A stretch of DNA of 64,000 nucleotides from Holtermannia corniformis. Lineage: Eukaryota; Basidiomycota; Tremellomycetes; Holtermanniales. Location of the stretch: NCBI GenBank assembly GCA_001599935.1, contig BCIJ01000002.1, positions 828,783-892,782 on the forward strand, written 5' to 3'. Positions within the stretch are counted from its first letter, which is position 1, and every line of letters starts with the position of its first letter. The position numbers and the translations under genes are program-made. Under the pieces are notes generated by a model. The model saw nothing but the letters and a program-made list of their open reading frames with translations. It made no database searches and was not told the origin of the DNA. This document shows positions 1 to 11,200 of this stretch, one piece after another.

Positions 1-176
1 GCACCAGGTCTCTCTCAGCCGACCCAGTCCCCTCGGATCGACAGCAAGCCCCTATCCGGCATCACCCCTAGCATCCTTTGGCACGCCTGCACCCACCGCG
101 CGTAGGCTTGAGCTTGCACGACCGACCCACGCTGGTCTTTGCATCCATCCTTTTCCCTTGACTCACTACCACCACC

Positions 177-1401
177 ATGTCGTCCCAGGCAGAGATCCAG
201 GAAAAGATCTCGGCCGCCCGGCGTGAAGCTGATGGGCTCAAGGACAAGATCCGGGCCACTCGCGATCAGACGGCCGATACGTCGTGTAAGTCGCTCAGTC
301 TTGGCGTCCTTTGCTGACCCGGCAGTGCGCGCAATGGCCAACGATATCCCGCCGTTGCCCCGGATCACGCTGAAACCGCGGCGGACGCTCAAGGGCCACT
401 TGGCAAAGATCTACGCGCTCCACTGGTCGGCCGATAAACGGCACCTCGTCTCTGCCTCGCAAGACGGCAAGCTGATCGTCTGGGACGCCTACACGACCAA
501 CAAGGTGCATGCGATCCCGCTGCGTTCAAGCTGGGTCATGACGTGCGCGTACGCCCCCTCGGGTGGCTATGTCGCTTGCGGCGGTCTCGACAACATTTGC
601 TCCGTCTATACTCTCCGTCCCGTCGGCCAGAGCGGTCAGGCGCCATCGAGTGCCGGCCCCGTCAAGGTCGCGAGGGAGCTCTCGGCCCATTCAGGCTACC
701 TCAGCTGCTGTCGCTTCCTGAGCGACCGCCAGATTGTCACTTCGTCGGGCGACATGACGTGCATGCTCTGGGATATCGAGCAGGGCGTGCGCACCATGGA
801 GTTTAGTGATCACACGGGCGATGTCATGAGGTGGGTCGCGCGATCGAGGTCGAGCTGACGCTGCAGCCTCTCGCTCGCGCCAAACGCGCACCTGTTCGTC
901 TCGGGCGCGTGCGATGCGACGGCCAAAGTGTGGGACATTAGAACGGGCAAGGCCGTGCAGACGTTTACAGGCCACGAGAGTGATATCAATGCTGTCCAGT
1001 GAGTTTGCGTCGTGCTCCACCGCGCTAACGTCCAGATTCTTCCCCAACGGCGACGCGTTTGCCACTGGGTCCGACGACGCCTCGTGCCGCCTGTTTGACC
1101 TCCGGGCCGATCGCGAGCTCAACACGTACGAGCACGACAACATTCTCTGCGGCGTGACGTCTGTCGCGTTCTCGACGTCTGGCCGCGTCCTGTTTGCCGG
1201 CTACGACGACTACAACTGCAACGTCTGGGATACGCTCAAGGGTGAACGCGTGGGCGTGCTGGCCGGGCATGAGAACCGTGTGAGCTGCTTGGGCGTGAGT
1301 GGCGACGGCATGGCTCTGTGCACCGGTAGCTGGGACAGTCTGCTCAAGGTGGGTATCAGTCTCGCTCGCGTGCAAGCTGACATTATCAGATCTGGGGCTG
1401 A
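177..1401 (+). CDS. GPB1: Heterotrimeric G-protein beta subunit (WD40)
   Basis: Five exons spliced at introns 286-325, 831-866, 999-1035 and 1349-1389 give a 356-residue protein, the usual length for G-beta. The N-terminus is the short coiled coil that pairs with G-gamma ([20 protein letters not shown]). The rest is seven WD40 repeats, with repeat ends such as LIVWDAY, CMLWDIE, AKVWDIR and CNVWDTL visible. The last exon is only 12 nt and supplies IWG-stop, completing the conserved SWDSLLKIW C-terminus. The family binds G-alpha/G-gamma at membranes and in fungi transmits pheromone or nutrient signals; which pathway applies here cannot be read from the sequence. The start ATG follows ACCACC and is the only one giving the canonical N-terminus. 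The next gene begins only about 120 bp after the stop. Confidence 0.95.
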
Positions 1402-1521
1402 TCCCGACTGCTCTCCGTACATATGTTATCCATGTCTCTTTCCATACGTCCGCCGTTGTGCCCTAAGATGCATGCATGCCTCGTAATGCCACCGAGCAAG
1501 CAACGACCACCGGTCAATGTG

Positions 1522-3170
1522 ATGGCTTCGTCTGATCGCCTGGCAGACTCTGCCGTGCTGATCGAGAGCCAAGAGCCCGAGGTCGAGCCCGAATGGCTTG
1601 CAGCAAGACAAAGCGGTGTGCTCGCGGCCGTGCAGGTTGACGACTTGGATGCGTTGAGGTTGTATAGCCGTCTCCCGGGCGGCTTTGGGCGTGATCCTGT
1701 ACGGCGCGAGGTCTGGTGTGTATCTGCTCGTGTAGACGTTGCTGACAGTACAGGGCGTATCTACTCCACGTCGATGCGCCAGCTTGCCCTCTGGACGACA
1801 GCTCGGACGAGTGGGGGCTCGCCAGCATGCAAGAGTCATTGCTCGAGCCGCAGCTACGACACCGAGACGAAGGCCAAGTCGGGCTCGATACAAAACGGTC
1901 ATTTGTCTACTACCCTGCCGGTGCGTTCTATCCCAGCGGGTAGGTCAGTGCTGAGCGTGCAGGGCTCGAGGCCGAAGACAAGGAACGACTGCAGAACGAG
2001 TTGCATGAGCTGATCGTGACGGTACTACGGGCCCGGCCATGCCTCAACTATTTCCAGGTCGGTAGCGGTCGGTTCATGGCTGGGCTGGTGCTGACGACCA
2101 GGGGTACCATGACATTCTGTCCGTCTTCTACCTCACGTTTGTCCCGGCGGGGAGAGACGCGGAATGGACACGGCTCGTCCGCTGTTGCGAGGCTGTCAGT
2201 CTGTACCGCGTTCGCGATGGCATGGGCAAGGGCTTGCAGCCGCTCATGGGCTTGCTGAGGTACGTTGCGACGGGTAGACGAGGCTGACTGTAGACTGCTC
2301 AACCGAGTCCTCAAAGCGGCCGACCCCGAGCTCGCCCGGTTCTCAGCCAGGTAGGTCTATGCGATCTCGACCCGACTGACACGCAGGATCTCACCCGTGC
2401 CAACGCTCCCGTTCTTTGCCCTGTCGTGGATCCTCTGCCTGTTCTCGCACGATATCGACACGCTCGAACCCGTCCAGAGGATCTTTGACTACCTGCTCGC
2501 GCGCAACCCGATTGCAGCAATCTACCTCGCCGTCGCCATCCTCAGGACCAAGAAACGCCGATTGTTCGAGCTAGACTCGGCGCTCGAGGACCCGACGTCG
2601 CTCCACCCCTTGTTCGCCCGGCTCCCACCGCTGATTGCAGATGATCCGACGAGCCCGCCGCTGGTCGAGTCGCAGGCGCTGTCTTCCGACGAGATCGACG
2701 ACATCTTGAACGCTGCAGACTCGGCGACGGTGAATCCTCACGAGCCAGTCTACCTGTCGGCCTTGTTTGACGCGACCGACGCGTTGATGCTGCGTTTCCC
2801 GCCAGAGCATCCTGACATTCGCATGGGCGAGATCATGGGCGACGCGAGTATGGTCTCGACGTATGAGCTGGAGATCCGAGGCGATATCGGGCTGGACGAG
2901 GCCGAGGCGTTGGTCGGGAGCGACGGCGTGCTGGTAGACCCAACGCCAGCCGAGTCGGACGACGAAGAGGTCCCCAAGAGGCCGCAACAGGTTCGCAAAC
3001 GACAAAGTGCGAATCTCGGCACGGCACTCGCGTTCAGCGTCGTCGTGCTCGGCGTCGGCATCACAGTGTATACACGGGGCAGGCCACACAAATGGGCCGA
3101 GCTCCATCGTGCCGTGCTGGGAGGCGGCAGGGTGCTGCGCGAGAGTCTTTGGGAGATGTTGGGCGTCTAG
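1522..3170 (+). CDS. GYP8: TBC-domain Rab GTPase-activating protein, TBC1D20/Gyp8-like, tail-anchored
   Basis: Six exons (introns 1716-1753, 1921-1962, 2058-2101, 2260-2293, 2351-2386) give a 484-residue protein. The TBC domain shows REVWAYLL, the arginine-finger region LDTKRSFVYYPAG, the glutamine-finger segment CLNYFQGYHDIL and then ALSWILCLFSHD. The order and wording match the TBC1D20/Gyp8 branch rather than other TBC GAPs. Acidic low-complexity sequence follows the domain. A single hydrophobic segment near residues 445-465 (LGTALAFSVVVLGVGITVY) ends the protein, consistent with the ER tail anchor known for TBC1D20. The family stimulates GTP hydrolysis by Rab1/Ypt1-type GTPases. In-frame upstream ATGs at 1468 and 1486 are possible, but 1522 gives the shortest sensible N-terminus. 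Confidence 0.88.
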
Positions 3171-3232
3171 ATGCATCCACTGCCACGCCTTGACCGGCGT
3201 TGTTGACAACCAACTTATGAGCACGGTAGACC

Positions 3233-5192
3233 ATGGCGACGGTCGAGGGGGAACCCCTCCTTTGCACTGCAGCGGACGATGCGCAGCCAGTGACCGCAGC
3301 AGGCTCGAGAACGGGCTCACGCAACTCGCTCGATAGTCGAACAATGTCGGGCTCGAGTAGCTCGCTCTCTCTTGGTGTCGGCAACCGGCTCGAGGGTGCG
3401 TTGCTCGCCTGGCGACACTGGCTGACAGTGCAGGACGAGAGAGGCTGCCGGCTGAAGACTACGAGCTGGAAGAGACGGACCGAGCTCCACTGCTGAGCGA
3501 GGATCACGATGGACGATGCGAGGAGGCCGGTCTGGAGCACTCGGACAACCCGTTGGAAGCAGCGAGGGGCACAATGCTGGCCGGCGTCATGAATGTGCGT
3601 CGAGCTCGAGCGAGCGGGGCTGATCTCAGATGGCCAACTCGATCATTGGAGCTGGCATCATCGGTGCGTACAGACAGCAGCGGCTCGAGCTGATCCACAG
3701 GTCTCCCGTTTGCAATCTCCGAAGCTGGCTTCTGGACGGGAACGGTACTGTTGATCGTCCTGGCTGGCGTCACCGACTGGTGAGTGGGCACTACGAGGCA
3801 TCGCTGACGACCAGGACGATCCGGCTGATCGTGCTGAATGCCAAACTGAGCGGCAGGGACTCGTATATCGAGGTGGGTGCACTCGCTCAGACCAAGCTGA
3901 CGGTAGATCATGGGTCACTGCTTTGGCATGCCTGGCCGAGCCGCCGTCTCGTTCTTCCAATTCATGTTTGCATACGGCGGGTAAGTGTCCACCCTGGGTT
4001 CCCCACTGACCATGAGCATGTGCGCGTTCGGCGTCATCATATGAGTCGCCTGCGTTGGCTCCTACTCGCCTAACGGTCACCACAGGCGACTCGATCCCAC
4101 CAGTGATCGCCTACGTGTTTCCCTTTCTGCGCGAGCACGCCCTCACCCGGATCCTCGTCCACCGCAACTTTATCATCGCCGTCTGCACCCTCTGCGTCTC
4201 GTTTCCGCTCAGTCTGCACCGCGACATTGCAAAGCTCTCGCGAGCGTCAGGATTTGGTGAGCCTACCGATCGCGAGCCCGGCTGACGGACAGCGCTCGTT
4301 TCGATGCTGATCATCGTCTTTGCCGTCGTCGTGCGCGGTCTGGCCGCGCCGGAAGAGCTCATCGGCTCGAGACAAGACGTGCTGAGCGTCATGAACCCGC
4401 GCGTGTTTGAAGCCATCGGCGTGATCAGCTTTGCGGTGGGTACGAGCTCTGTGTGCAAAGCTGACGACGCAGTTTGTGTGCCACCACAACACGCTGTTGA
4501 TCTATGGCAGCCTGCAGACGCCCACGCTCGATCGGTACGTACAGGCCGTGTGGACAGCTGACAACCCAGCTTCAACGCCGTCACCCACGCATCGACCGGG
4601 ATGAGCCTACTCCTCTGCCTCGTCATGTCGCTCACCGGCTACCTCGTCTTCACCGACAAGACCGAGGGCAACATTCTCAACAACTTCCCCGCGTCCGACC
4701 TGTTGATCAACATTGCCCGCTTCTGCTTTGGCTGCAACATGACGTCGACGCTCCCGCTCGAAGCCTTTGTCTGCCGCGAAGTGATCGAAACGTTTGTCTA
4801 CCCTGGTCAAGCGTTCAGTCAGCGCCGCCATGTGCTCGTCACGTCTGCAATCTGTTTCACGACCATGGCGAGTGAGTCGCCGGGACCGTCGTGGCCTCGC
4901 TGATGGCCAGTCTCGATGATGACGTGCGACCTCGGGGTCGTGTTGGAGATTGTTGGCGGCTTGAGCGCGACCGCGTTGGCCTTTATCGTGCGTGACGTTT
5001 GAACGACCGAGCTGATGACAGTTTCCTGCGGCCGCCTACCTCTCTCTCATCCCCGGCGCGTGGCACAGCCGCCAAAAACTACCAGCGAGCATCTGCGCCG
5101 CGTTCGGCTGCGTCGTCCTCGTCTGCAGCGTCGGCCTGACCGTATCCAAAGCGTGGAGCGGACAAGGCGGCACAGGCAAAGTCTGCACATAG
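3233..5192 (+). CDS. Vacuolar-type amino acid transporter (AVT/SLC38 family)
   Basis: Thirteen exons give about 506 residues. An acidic cytosolic N-terminus of roughly 115 residues (with a dileucine-like APLLSED) precedes the membrane domain, which opens with the diagnostic NSIIGAGIIGLPFAISEAG. Further helices include FFQFMFAYGGMCAFGV, IPPVIAYVFPFL, VSMLIIVFAVVVRGL, AFVCHHNTLLIYGSL, MSLLLCLVMSLTGYL and ALAFIFPAAAYLSL. About 11 transmembrane segments are expected for the AAAP superfamily. The best family fit is the AVT2/AVT7/SLC38 group, which exports neutral amino acids from vacuoles; the substrate is inferred. Introns: 3396-3433, 3595-3629, 3664-3700, 3780-3814, 3873-3906, 3981-4016, about 4043-4085, 4257-4292, 4436-4472, 4535-4569, 4872-4910 and 4988-5021. 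The donor near 4043 is not GT: the frame runs into TGA at 4042-4044. Confidence 0.85.
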
Positions 5193-5232
5193 ACAATAGC
5201 ATCGCATTCACAACATGTATCACGACCCATGC

Positions 5233-6251
5233 TCACGCTTGCAACGCCTTGTGCGCTTCTTGCACCACGGCTTCGGCTTGCTGCTGGTCTTCGATCCAGC
5301 GCATGTGGGGGGACGGAGGGTACGACGTCTTGGCCGCCGCGTCGGCGTCTGCAAACCAGAAGACGAGGCCGGGCGCGCTGTGATCGTCAGCGGGCTGGGG
5401 CGCAGGACGAAAACTCACGCAGGTCGCACTCTCGAGCACGGCAGGCCATCCTCTGGCTCGTCCAGCACGCGGTGCAGCATGTCTGCCTTTTCAGACCCGC
5501 CAATGACAAAGACTGCTCTGTAGCAGTGTGTGAGGACGGGCAAGCTGCGGGCGTCAGCTTGTGACGATCCGAGAACCATGTCACGCACGTCATGGTGATC
5601 CTCTTTGGTGGCGCGGGCGCATCCGGCGCGTCCTCGATCGGCGCGACCCAAGCGTCCCGTTCACTCAGCAGCTCGTGGTCCGGGAACAGCGAGACCGTGT
5701 GGCCGTCTGCGCCCATCCCCAGCAGCATCAGATCGAACACGGGGTAGCGAGCTGCGTTGGAGGCCGCAAACGTGTTGATGAGCTGTTTCTCGTATTCGTC
5801 GGCCAGAGCGTCGAGGTCATCGAGCAGCGACGGGTCAATGGTGTGAATCTGCCCCGCGGGGATCGGGACGTGTGAAAGAAACGATTGAGAGTTGGTGTAG
5901 TAGTTTGAATCGGGGTGATCGAGCGGCACGGCGCGCTCGTCGGCAAAGAAGATCTCCCTGCGCCGAACGTCAGCCGTCAACGCCAAGAGTGAGAGTACGG
6001 ACCACTTGTCCCACTGCACGTCCTTTTGGCCGACCAGGCCGCGCAGGTTGTGGCTCAGACTGCCGCCACTGAGAGCGAGCGTGAATTTCCCGCGCTTGTC
6101 GACGGCATCGCGTTGGGCTTTGACGACAAACGCCGCGAGCGAGTCTGTGCGGTCAGAAGGTCCTTTGGCGCGGTCGACGGCACGTACCGACCATGGCGTC
6201 GTTTGAAGGAAACTTGTAAAACACTGGAGGGGCAGGAGGAGGGGCTGGCAT
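5233..6251 (-). CDS. SOL3: 6-phosphogluconolactonase
   Basis: Five exons on the minus strand (introns 5378-5418, 5545-5588, 5958-6002, 6145-6187) give 281 residues, normal for the SOL/devB family. Conserved blocks are LALSGGSL near residue 50, [40 protein letters not shown] and the terminal [13 protein letters not shown] region. The enzyme hydrolyses 6-phosphogluconolactone in the oxidative pentose phosphate pathway, feeding NADPH production in the cytosol. The first exon ([21 protein letters not shown]) is reached by splicing at 6145-6187; reading straight through gives a spurious longer N-terminus. It converges on the AVT-type transporter with 40 bp between the stops. Confidence 0.93.
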
Positions 6252-7068
6252 GATATCGAGCTGGTTGGGTGCGGATGCGGATGAGGGGGTTCTGTATTGC
6301 CGCGTTTGAACAATGGCACTGTTGGATTACTCTGTTGATGGCTCTACTGTGCTCTGCTGCGCGTGTGGGTTGTGCTGTCGCTGTCGTTGTAATCCTCGTC
6401 GTTGTCGCTCGCTCGACTCACTGAGCCGGGTTGACCTCGGAGCTCGCAGTGGGAACTCGATCACGTAACGGGAGAAGTCGGTGGCAGTCGACAGTGCTAG
6501 AACTTGCCAGAGCGCCGGCGTTGGCTCTGGCTTGTCCTGCTGAGCGCATCTAGGGGAGTCTCGGAGCGTAATGGGAGCCTGGAGACAATATATTGCGTAT
6601 GCATATCATGTCGCTCGAGCACGGCCACAGCTGCGCACATGCGTCGTGGTGCCACACTGAGAATTAAAGCTCTGGTAGCGTCGTTGCGGGATTATTGGTA
6701 ATGTACACTAGCGATATACAAATGGCTGCTGGGATGTGGTATGTATGGTGCAGCGGTGCGGGCGAATCGCCGTGCAGGGCGAGTGAGGGTAGGTTTACAC
6801 AGAGCAGCACACGCGGATGAGGTGGATTGCAGCGGGACGCAGGGGCCGCTGATGCGACAGTGCCTTTCAGCCCGGGCAATGGCCTTGATATACAATCGAG
6901 AGCCAGACGAGCAAACTCACATCTCGCCTGCTGCAGACAGCAGGAGAGCAAGGCCGCAGAGATCCAGTCCAGCCAGCGACCGAGCCGCCACTTTCCAGCC
7001 ACGTGTCCGGCGCTCAAGTTGCCGACCGGTCCACCTCAAACTCGCACTGCCAACTTCTCAACGCCAAC
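6252..7068. promoter_or_regulatory. Divergent intergenic region between PGL and SDR genes
   Basis: This 817 bp stretch is the longest clean intergenic space in the first 17 kb. It must contain the promoters of the divergently transcribed 6-phosphogluconolactonase and SDR genes. A CACGTG E-box lies at about 7002-7007, close upstream of the SDR start. I see TA-rich patches near 6585-6610 and 6690-6725 but no convincing TATA box. Short ORFs on both strands (for example minus 6664-7017) lack the genome's usual splice signals and recognisable domains, so I do not call them genes. Confidence 0.4.
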
Positions 7069-8175
7069 ATGGACATCCCCTCGCTCTTCAATGTCAAACA
7101 CAAGGTGTGCAGCCTGAGCCTGCTAATGAACAGAGACTGAGCACACAGGTCGTGCTCGTCACAGGCGGAGGTCGTGGCGTAGGCGAGATGGTACGTCGCT
7201 TCTCCACAGCCCGTTGAGGACTGATAGACCAGATCGCAGCAGGCTACATCGCAAACGGCGCCAAAGTCTGTCCTGCCCTTCCTGCGTTGCCACTTTCGCT
7301 CACAGGATACAGGTCTACATCGCCTCGCGCTCGGCTCAGCAATGCACCGCTACGGCCGAAAAGCTCAGCCGAGCAGGTCCAGGGACATGCATTGCGCTCC
7401 CTGGAGATCTACAGAGTCTGGAGGAATGCAAGCGGATCGCGGAAGAGCTCAAGAAGCGCGAGAAAGGTAGGTGCGCGTTCATGAGGTTGGTGCTGACTCG
7501 CAGTGCTGCATGTTCTGGTCTGTCTGCACCTAGTAGAGTTCATGCTGGCTGACTGACACAGGTCAACAACTCTGGCGCGACCTGGGGCGCACCGCTCGCG
7601 ACCTACCCAGACGAGGCGTTCACCAAACTGCTGACGCTCAACGTACAGCGCGTGTTCACACTCACGCAGCTCCTGGTCCCGCTGCTACAGGCCGCACACG
7701 GTGCGAGCGTCATCAACGTAGGTCGCTACTGGTACACACGCGCTGATCCACCAGATCGGCAGCATCAACGGCGTAGACGTGCCAGGCTTGGAGACGTATG
7801 CGTACAGCGCGAGCAAAGCGGCCGTCCATCAGTACGCTAACCACCGTCGCTGCCCTGCTGACGGCAGACTCTCGCGGCACCTCGCCAACCGCCTCGGCTC
7901 ATCCGGCATCACGGTCAACGCGCTCGTACTCGGCCCGTTCCGATCGAAAATGACCAAGGCGACGTTTGACGCGTTCGAAGACGCCATTGCGGATGAACTG
8001 CCGCTCGGGCGCATCGGGCGGCCAGAAGACGTCGTCGGCGCTTGCCTGTACCTGTCGAGCCGGGCGGGCGAGTGGGTCACAGGGTAGGTGACTGGATAAG
8101 CTGATGCCCGCTGACGCCAGCGTATCCCTCCCGGTCGACGGCGGTTCACTCGTCATGACGAAATCCAAACTATGA
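7069..8175 (+). CDS. Short-chain dehydrogenase/reductase with C-terminal peroxisomal signal SKL
   Basis: Nine exons (introns 7105-7148, 7191-7232, 7266-7312, 7467-7503, 7518-7561, 7718-7754, 7832-7867, 8084-8120) give 260 residues. The classical SDR fold is clear: nucleotide-binding VLVTGGGRGVG near residue 15, VNNSGATWG, catalytic Ser148 in INIGSINGV, and Tyr161/Lys165 in YSASK. The closest annotated fungal relatives are usually labelled RhlG-like 3-oxoacyl reductases; the true substrate is unknown. The protein ends Ser-Lys-Leu, a canonical PTS1, so it very likely works in the peroxisome matrix, for example in lipid or 2-oxo-acid reduction. Exon 5 (7504-7517) is a 14-nt microexon. It converges on the FMP27-like gene with 28 bp between stops. 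Confidence 0.9.
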
Positions 8176-8203
8176 CATGACAACAACCAATGCAATGCAG
8201 TCA

Positions 8204-11200
8204 TTAATGCGGATCGGAACCCAGTGTCGGTGAATCAGATATTGTCCGGTGCGACTTTTGACGAGGCGAGAGCGGCGAGCGCAGCTGCAATGTCAGCACC
8301 GCCTACGCAAGATCAACTCACGCTGTCGGTCGACTCGCCAGGGTGCGACCCAAGAGTCGGTTTCCCAAACTTGTCTTTGAAAAAGGCGCGCACCCCGCGC
8401 CGTTTCGGACTATCCGGCGAATCGTCTTCAGACTGCGAGACGAGCGAGGCCGTGCTGCCGTTGTCGCGCAAGACTTGAGGCGACGTGCTGGGACTGCCGT
8501 CGTCGACCGGGGTAGCCGGCTGGACGGTCAAGCGGAGACCAGACGGCGGCAGCAGCTTGTGGTTACGCGCACCGCCGGCATCGAGCGCAGCGACCAGCTT
8601 GCTCTTGCCGCTGCGGAAGATGTCGGTGTTGGAGAACACTTGGGTCACGAGGTCTTTCTTGTAGTGCCACACGTGCTGGATCAGATCTGTCGTCAGCTTG
8701 GTCAGCCCATTTGTGCTCACCCTTGCGCAGCTGCTCGAGCAGGTCCTCCATCGACCACGTCTTGTTCTCGAACTGGAACAGCGGCGTCTTGACTTTAAAG
8801 TCGACCACGTTGGGCATCGCGATCCCCATCTTGCGCTTCTTCTTGAGTGTCACGTCGTTCTGCCGTCAGCAGGGCCGATCACAACCCGCAACATACCACA
8901 TAGCTCAACACCACGGTCGACGGCTGCACCTCGATCCGGATAAACGTGCTGTTGGACGACGCCCGCTTCTTCATCTCGGCCGCTTCCGTGTCCTTGTCCC
9001 GGCGCCCGGCGTGTTCCGGCGTGTCCACGGCGGGAGTGCTGTCTTTTCTCCGCAGCTGGAGCTCGTGCGGGACCGCGCCGTTGCGCTCCCTGGCCACCTT
9101 TTGCAGCTTGCGCGAGAGGATCTCGGCTTGGTCCGGCACGGCCGTGTCCTTGCCTTTGGCCATGTGCGGGGTGGCGGCGGTCGGACTGCTGACCCCGTCG
9201 GTCCGCTTCTCCTTGCGGTTGAGGAAAATGTACGACATGACCTGGCGCCCGAGGCGTTCTTCTAGCCGGACTTTGAGCGGATGCAGCACGAACGCAAAGT
9301 GGTCGATCATCGTGATGCCCCCGACCGGCGCGAGCAAGCTCCAGGACGCCGCGGCCATCGTCTCGGTCTTGACGTCAGCGCAGCCTTTGCATCAGCTACT
9401 CACTGTCTTTTTTCGATTGAGCATGCCTGCGCTGTCAAACTTGCTGACAATCTCGGGAAAGATGGCGTCTGGATCACTGTTGAGCGCATTGAGATCTCGC
9501 AAGACGAGCGCGCTGTCTGTCGATCCGTCTTTATTGCTGAGCCAGGAGAAGCGAGTCCCGCGCGCGTCGACCTTGACTAGCGCTTGATAGTTGTCCTTGA
9601 GCATGGTCCATGCGAGCGAGCCGATCGCCGCTTCCACGCGCGAACTCGATTTGAGAGCAGCGGAAGCGTCGGCGCGGGACTGGGTCGATGCCAGCGCCTC
9701 GAAAGCAATGCTGAGCGACTCGGACGTGTCATACAGATCCCTCTTGATCCGAAACAGCTCGGCCTTGCCGTCGTCGCTCACCCGGTCAATCTCGAAATCG
9801 TACCCGCTCTGGAGCGACGTCAGCCGCCGGACCGACGCTTGGAGCGTCTCCATGTCGCGCAGCAGCGACTCGGTGCTGCCCTCGCCACGGTCGAGGGTCA
9901 GCATAATCGACTCCATCGTCTTTGTCCGCTCGCGTGCACGGGGGTCTTGGTACAGCAGCAGGTTGTTGACGATATTGTAGAGCGCAACAAAGTGGCGCGA
10001 CGTGGCCGCAACCGCCATTGTCGGCAGCGCAATCATTGTGAGGGTCTGACGTCAGCTCGGCCGATCGAGTAGCACCCACCTGGTGAGCTTTGAGGTGCGC
10101 AAAGCGATCTTGGCCGTTGGCCATGGTCAGTGTGGGCCACTCGAGCCCACGGCGCATGCGCAAGTGGTTGAATTTGTCATTCTGCAGCGACGCGTCGTTG
10201 CGAAGGATGATGCGCTCGAAATCGACCGTCTCGCTGCGAGTGTCGAGCAAGACTTCGAGCGGGACGAAATCAGGCCCGCGATGGGCGGCTTTGGACGGGG
10301 CGAGCGGATAGAAGCCTTGCAGCCCGCGCAGATTGGCATAGTTTCTGCCGTCAGCGGGGTCGGTGTGGACAAACGTACCTTTGCATGACATCGGCATTGA
10401 CAGGATCATCAGCCGTGTCGTCCACCACGGCGTAACCGTGGAAAGCGGCCTCTTCTGCAGCAAGCAGCACGACCGAATCCTCGTCGACATCACTGCGGAG
10501 AGCAATCTGCGGCTTGAGCATGAGCAGGTGGTGCTGCGCTTTGACCGAGCACGACTCGGGCAAGCCAACTCGCGGGTCGTGCAAGCCCCCTTGGATCCCC
10601 TCTGGATCAAACGTCACGACTTCCCGTGGCTCCTCTTCGATGAGCTCCTTCATCATCTTTGTCGCCGTGTGACCCGGCGCATCTGCCGTCGGCTTGCGTT
10701 CCGGCGAACGCGTTGGCGCTTCTCGTCTGCGCTGGTTGAGCCGGTCGATTTGCTCGGAAAACGCCTTGAGCGCGCTAACGTCAGCCGCGTTCATGCAGAG
10801 AGACTTACGAATGCGACTTTTGAAACTCTTCTCGTCGCCGGTTGCGCGACGAGTAAAAGTAGGAGAGCACAATCTAGAGTCAGCCGGGTCGATATGGCAG
10901 CACTCACATTCCGCGACGAGTTGTTCCAGAAGATCCTCGGGCAGTGGACGTGAAACGTATTGTCAAACGAGCTGTCTAGATCGACCGAGCTGGTTTCGAG
11001 CGTATTGTTGTCCACTTGGCGATCGTCGCGTGCGCAGAGATTGTCTTTGTACGTGTGCAGCAGTCGCAGTTTGTTCCGGAGCAGCTGAAGGCGCTGGGAC
11101 GTCTCCACATCGGGCGCCGCGTGGTCAATTGCGTAGCCAGACCATTGGTCGACCTGGTGCAGCTCCTGTTCGAGCTCTTCGATGCGGCGCTCGGTAATCG

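Noticed and set aside
5387..6319. 310-codon unspliced reading of the 6-phosphogluconolactonase gene
   Set aside because: It reads through introns at 6145-6187 and 5958-6002, disrupting the WEIFFADER motif; the spliced version is family-like.
6664..7017. Minus ORF of 117 codons upstream of the SDR gene
   Set aside because: No domain, poor codon pattern and it covers the SDR promoter; no consistent splice signals.
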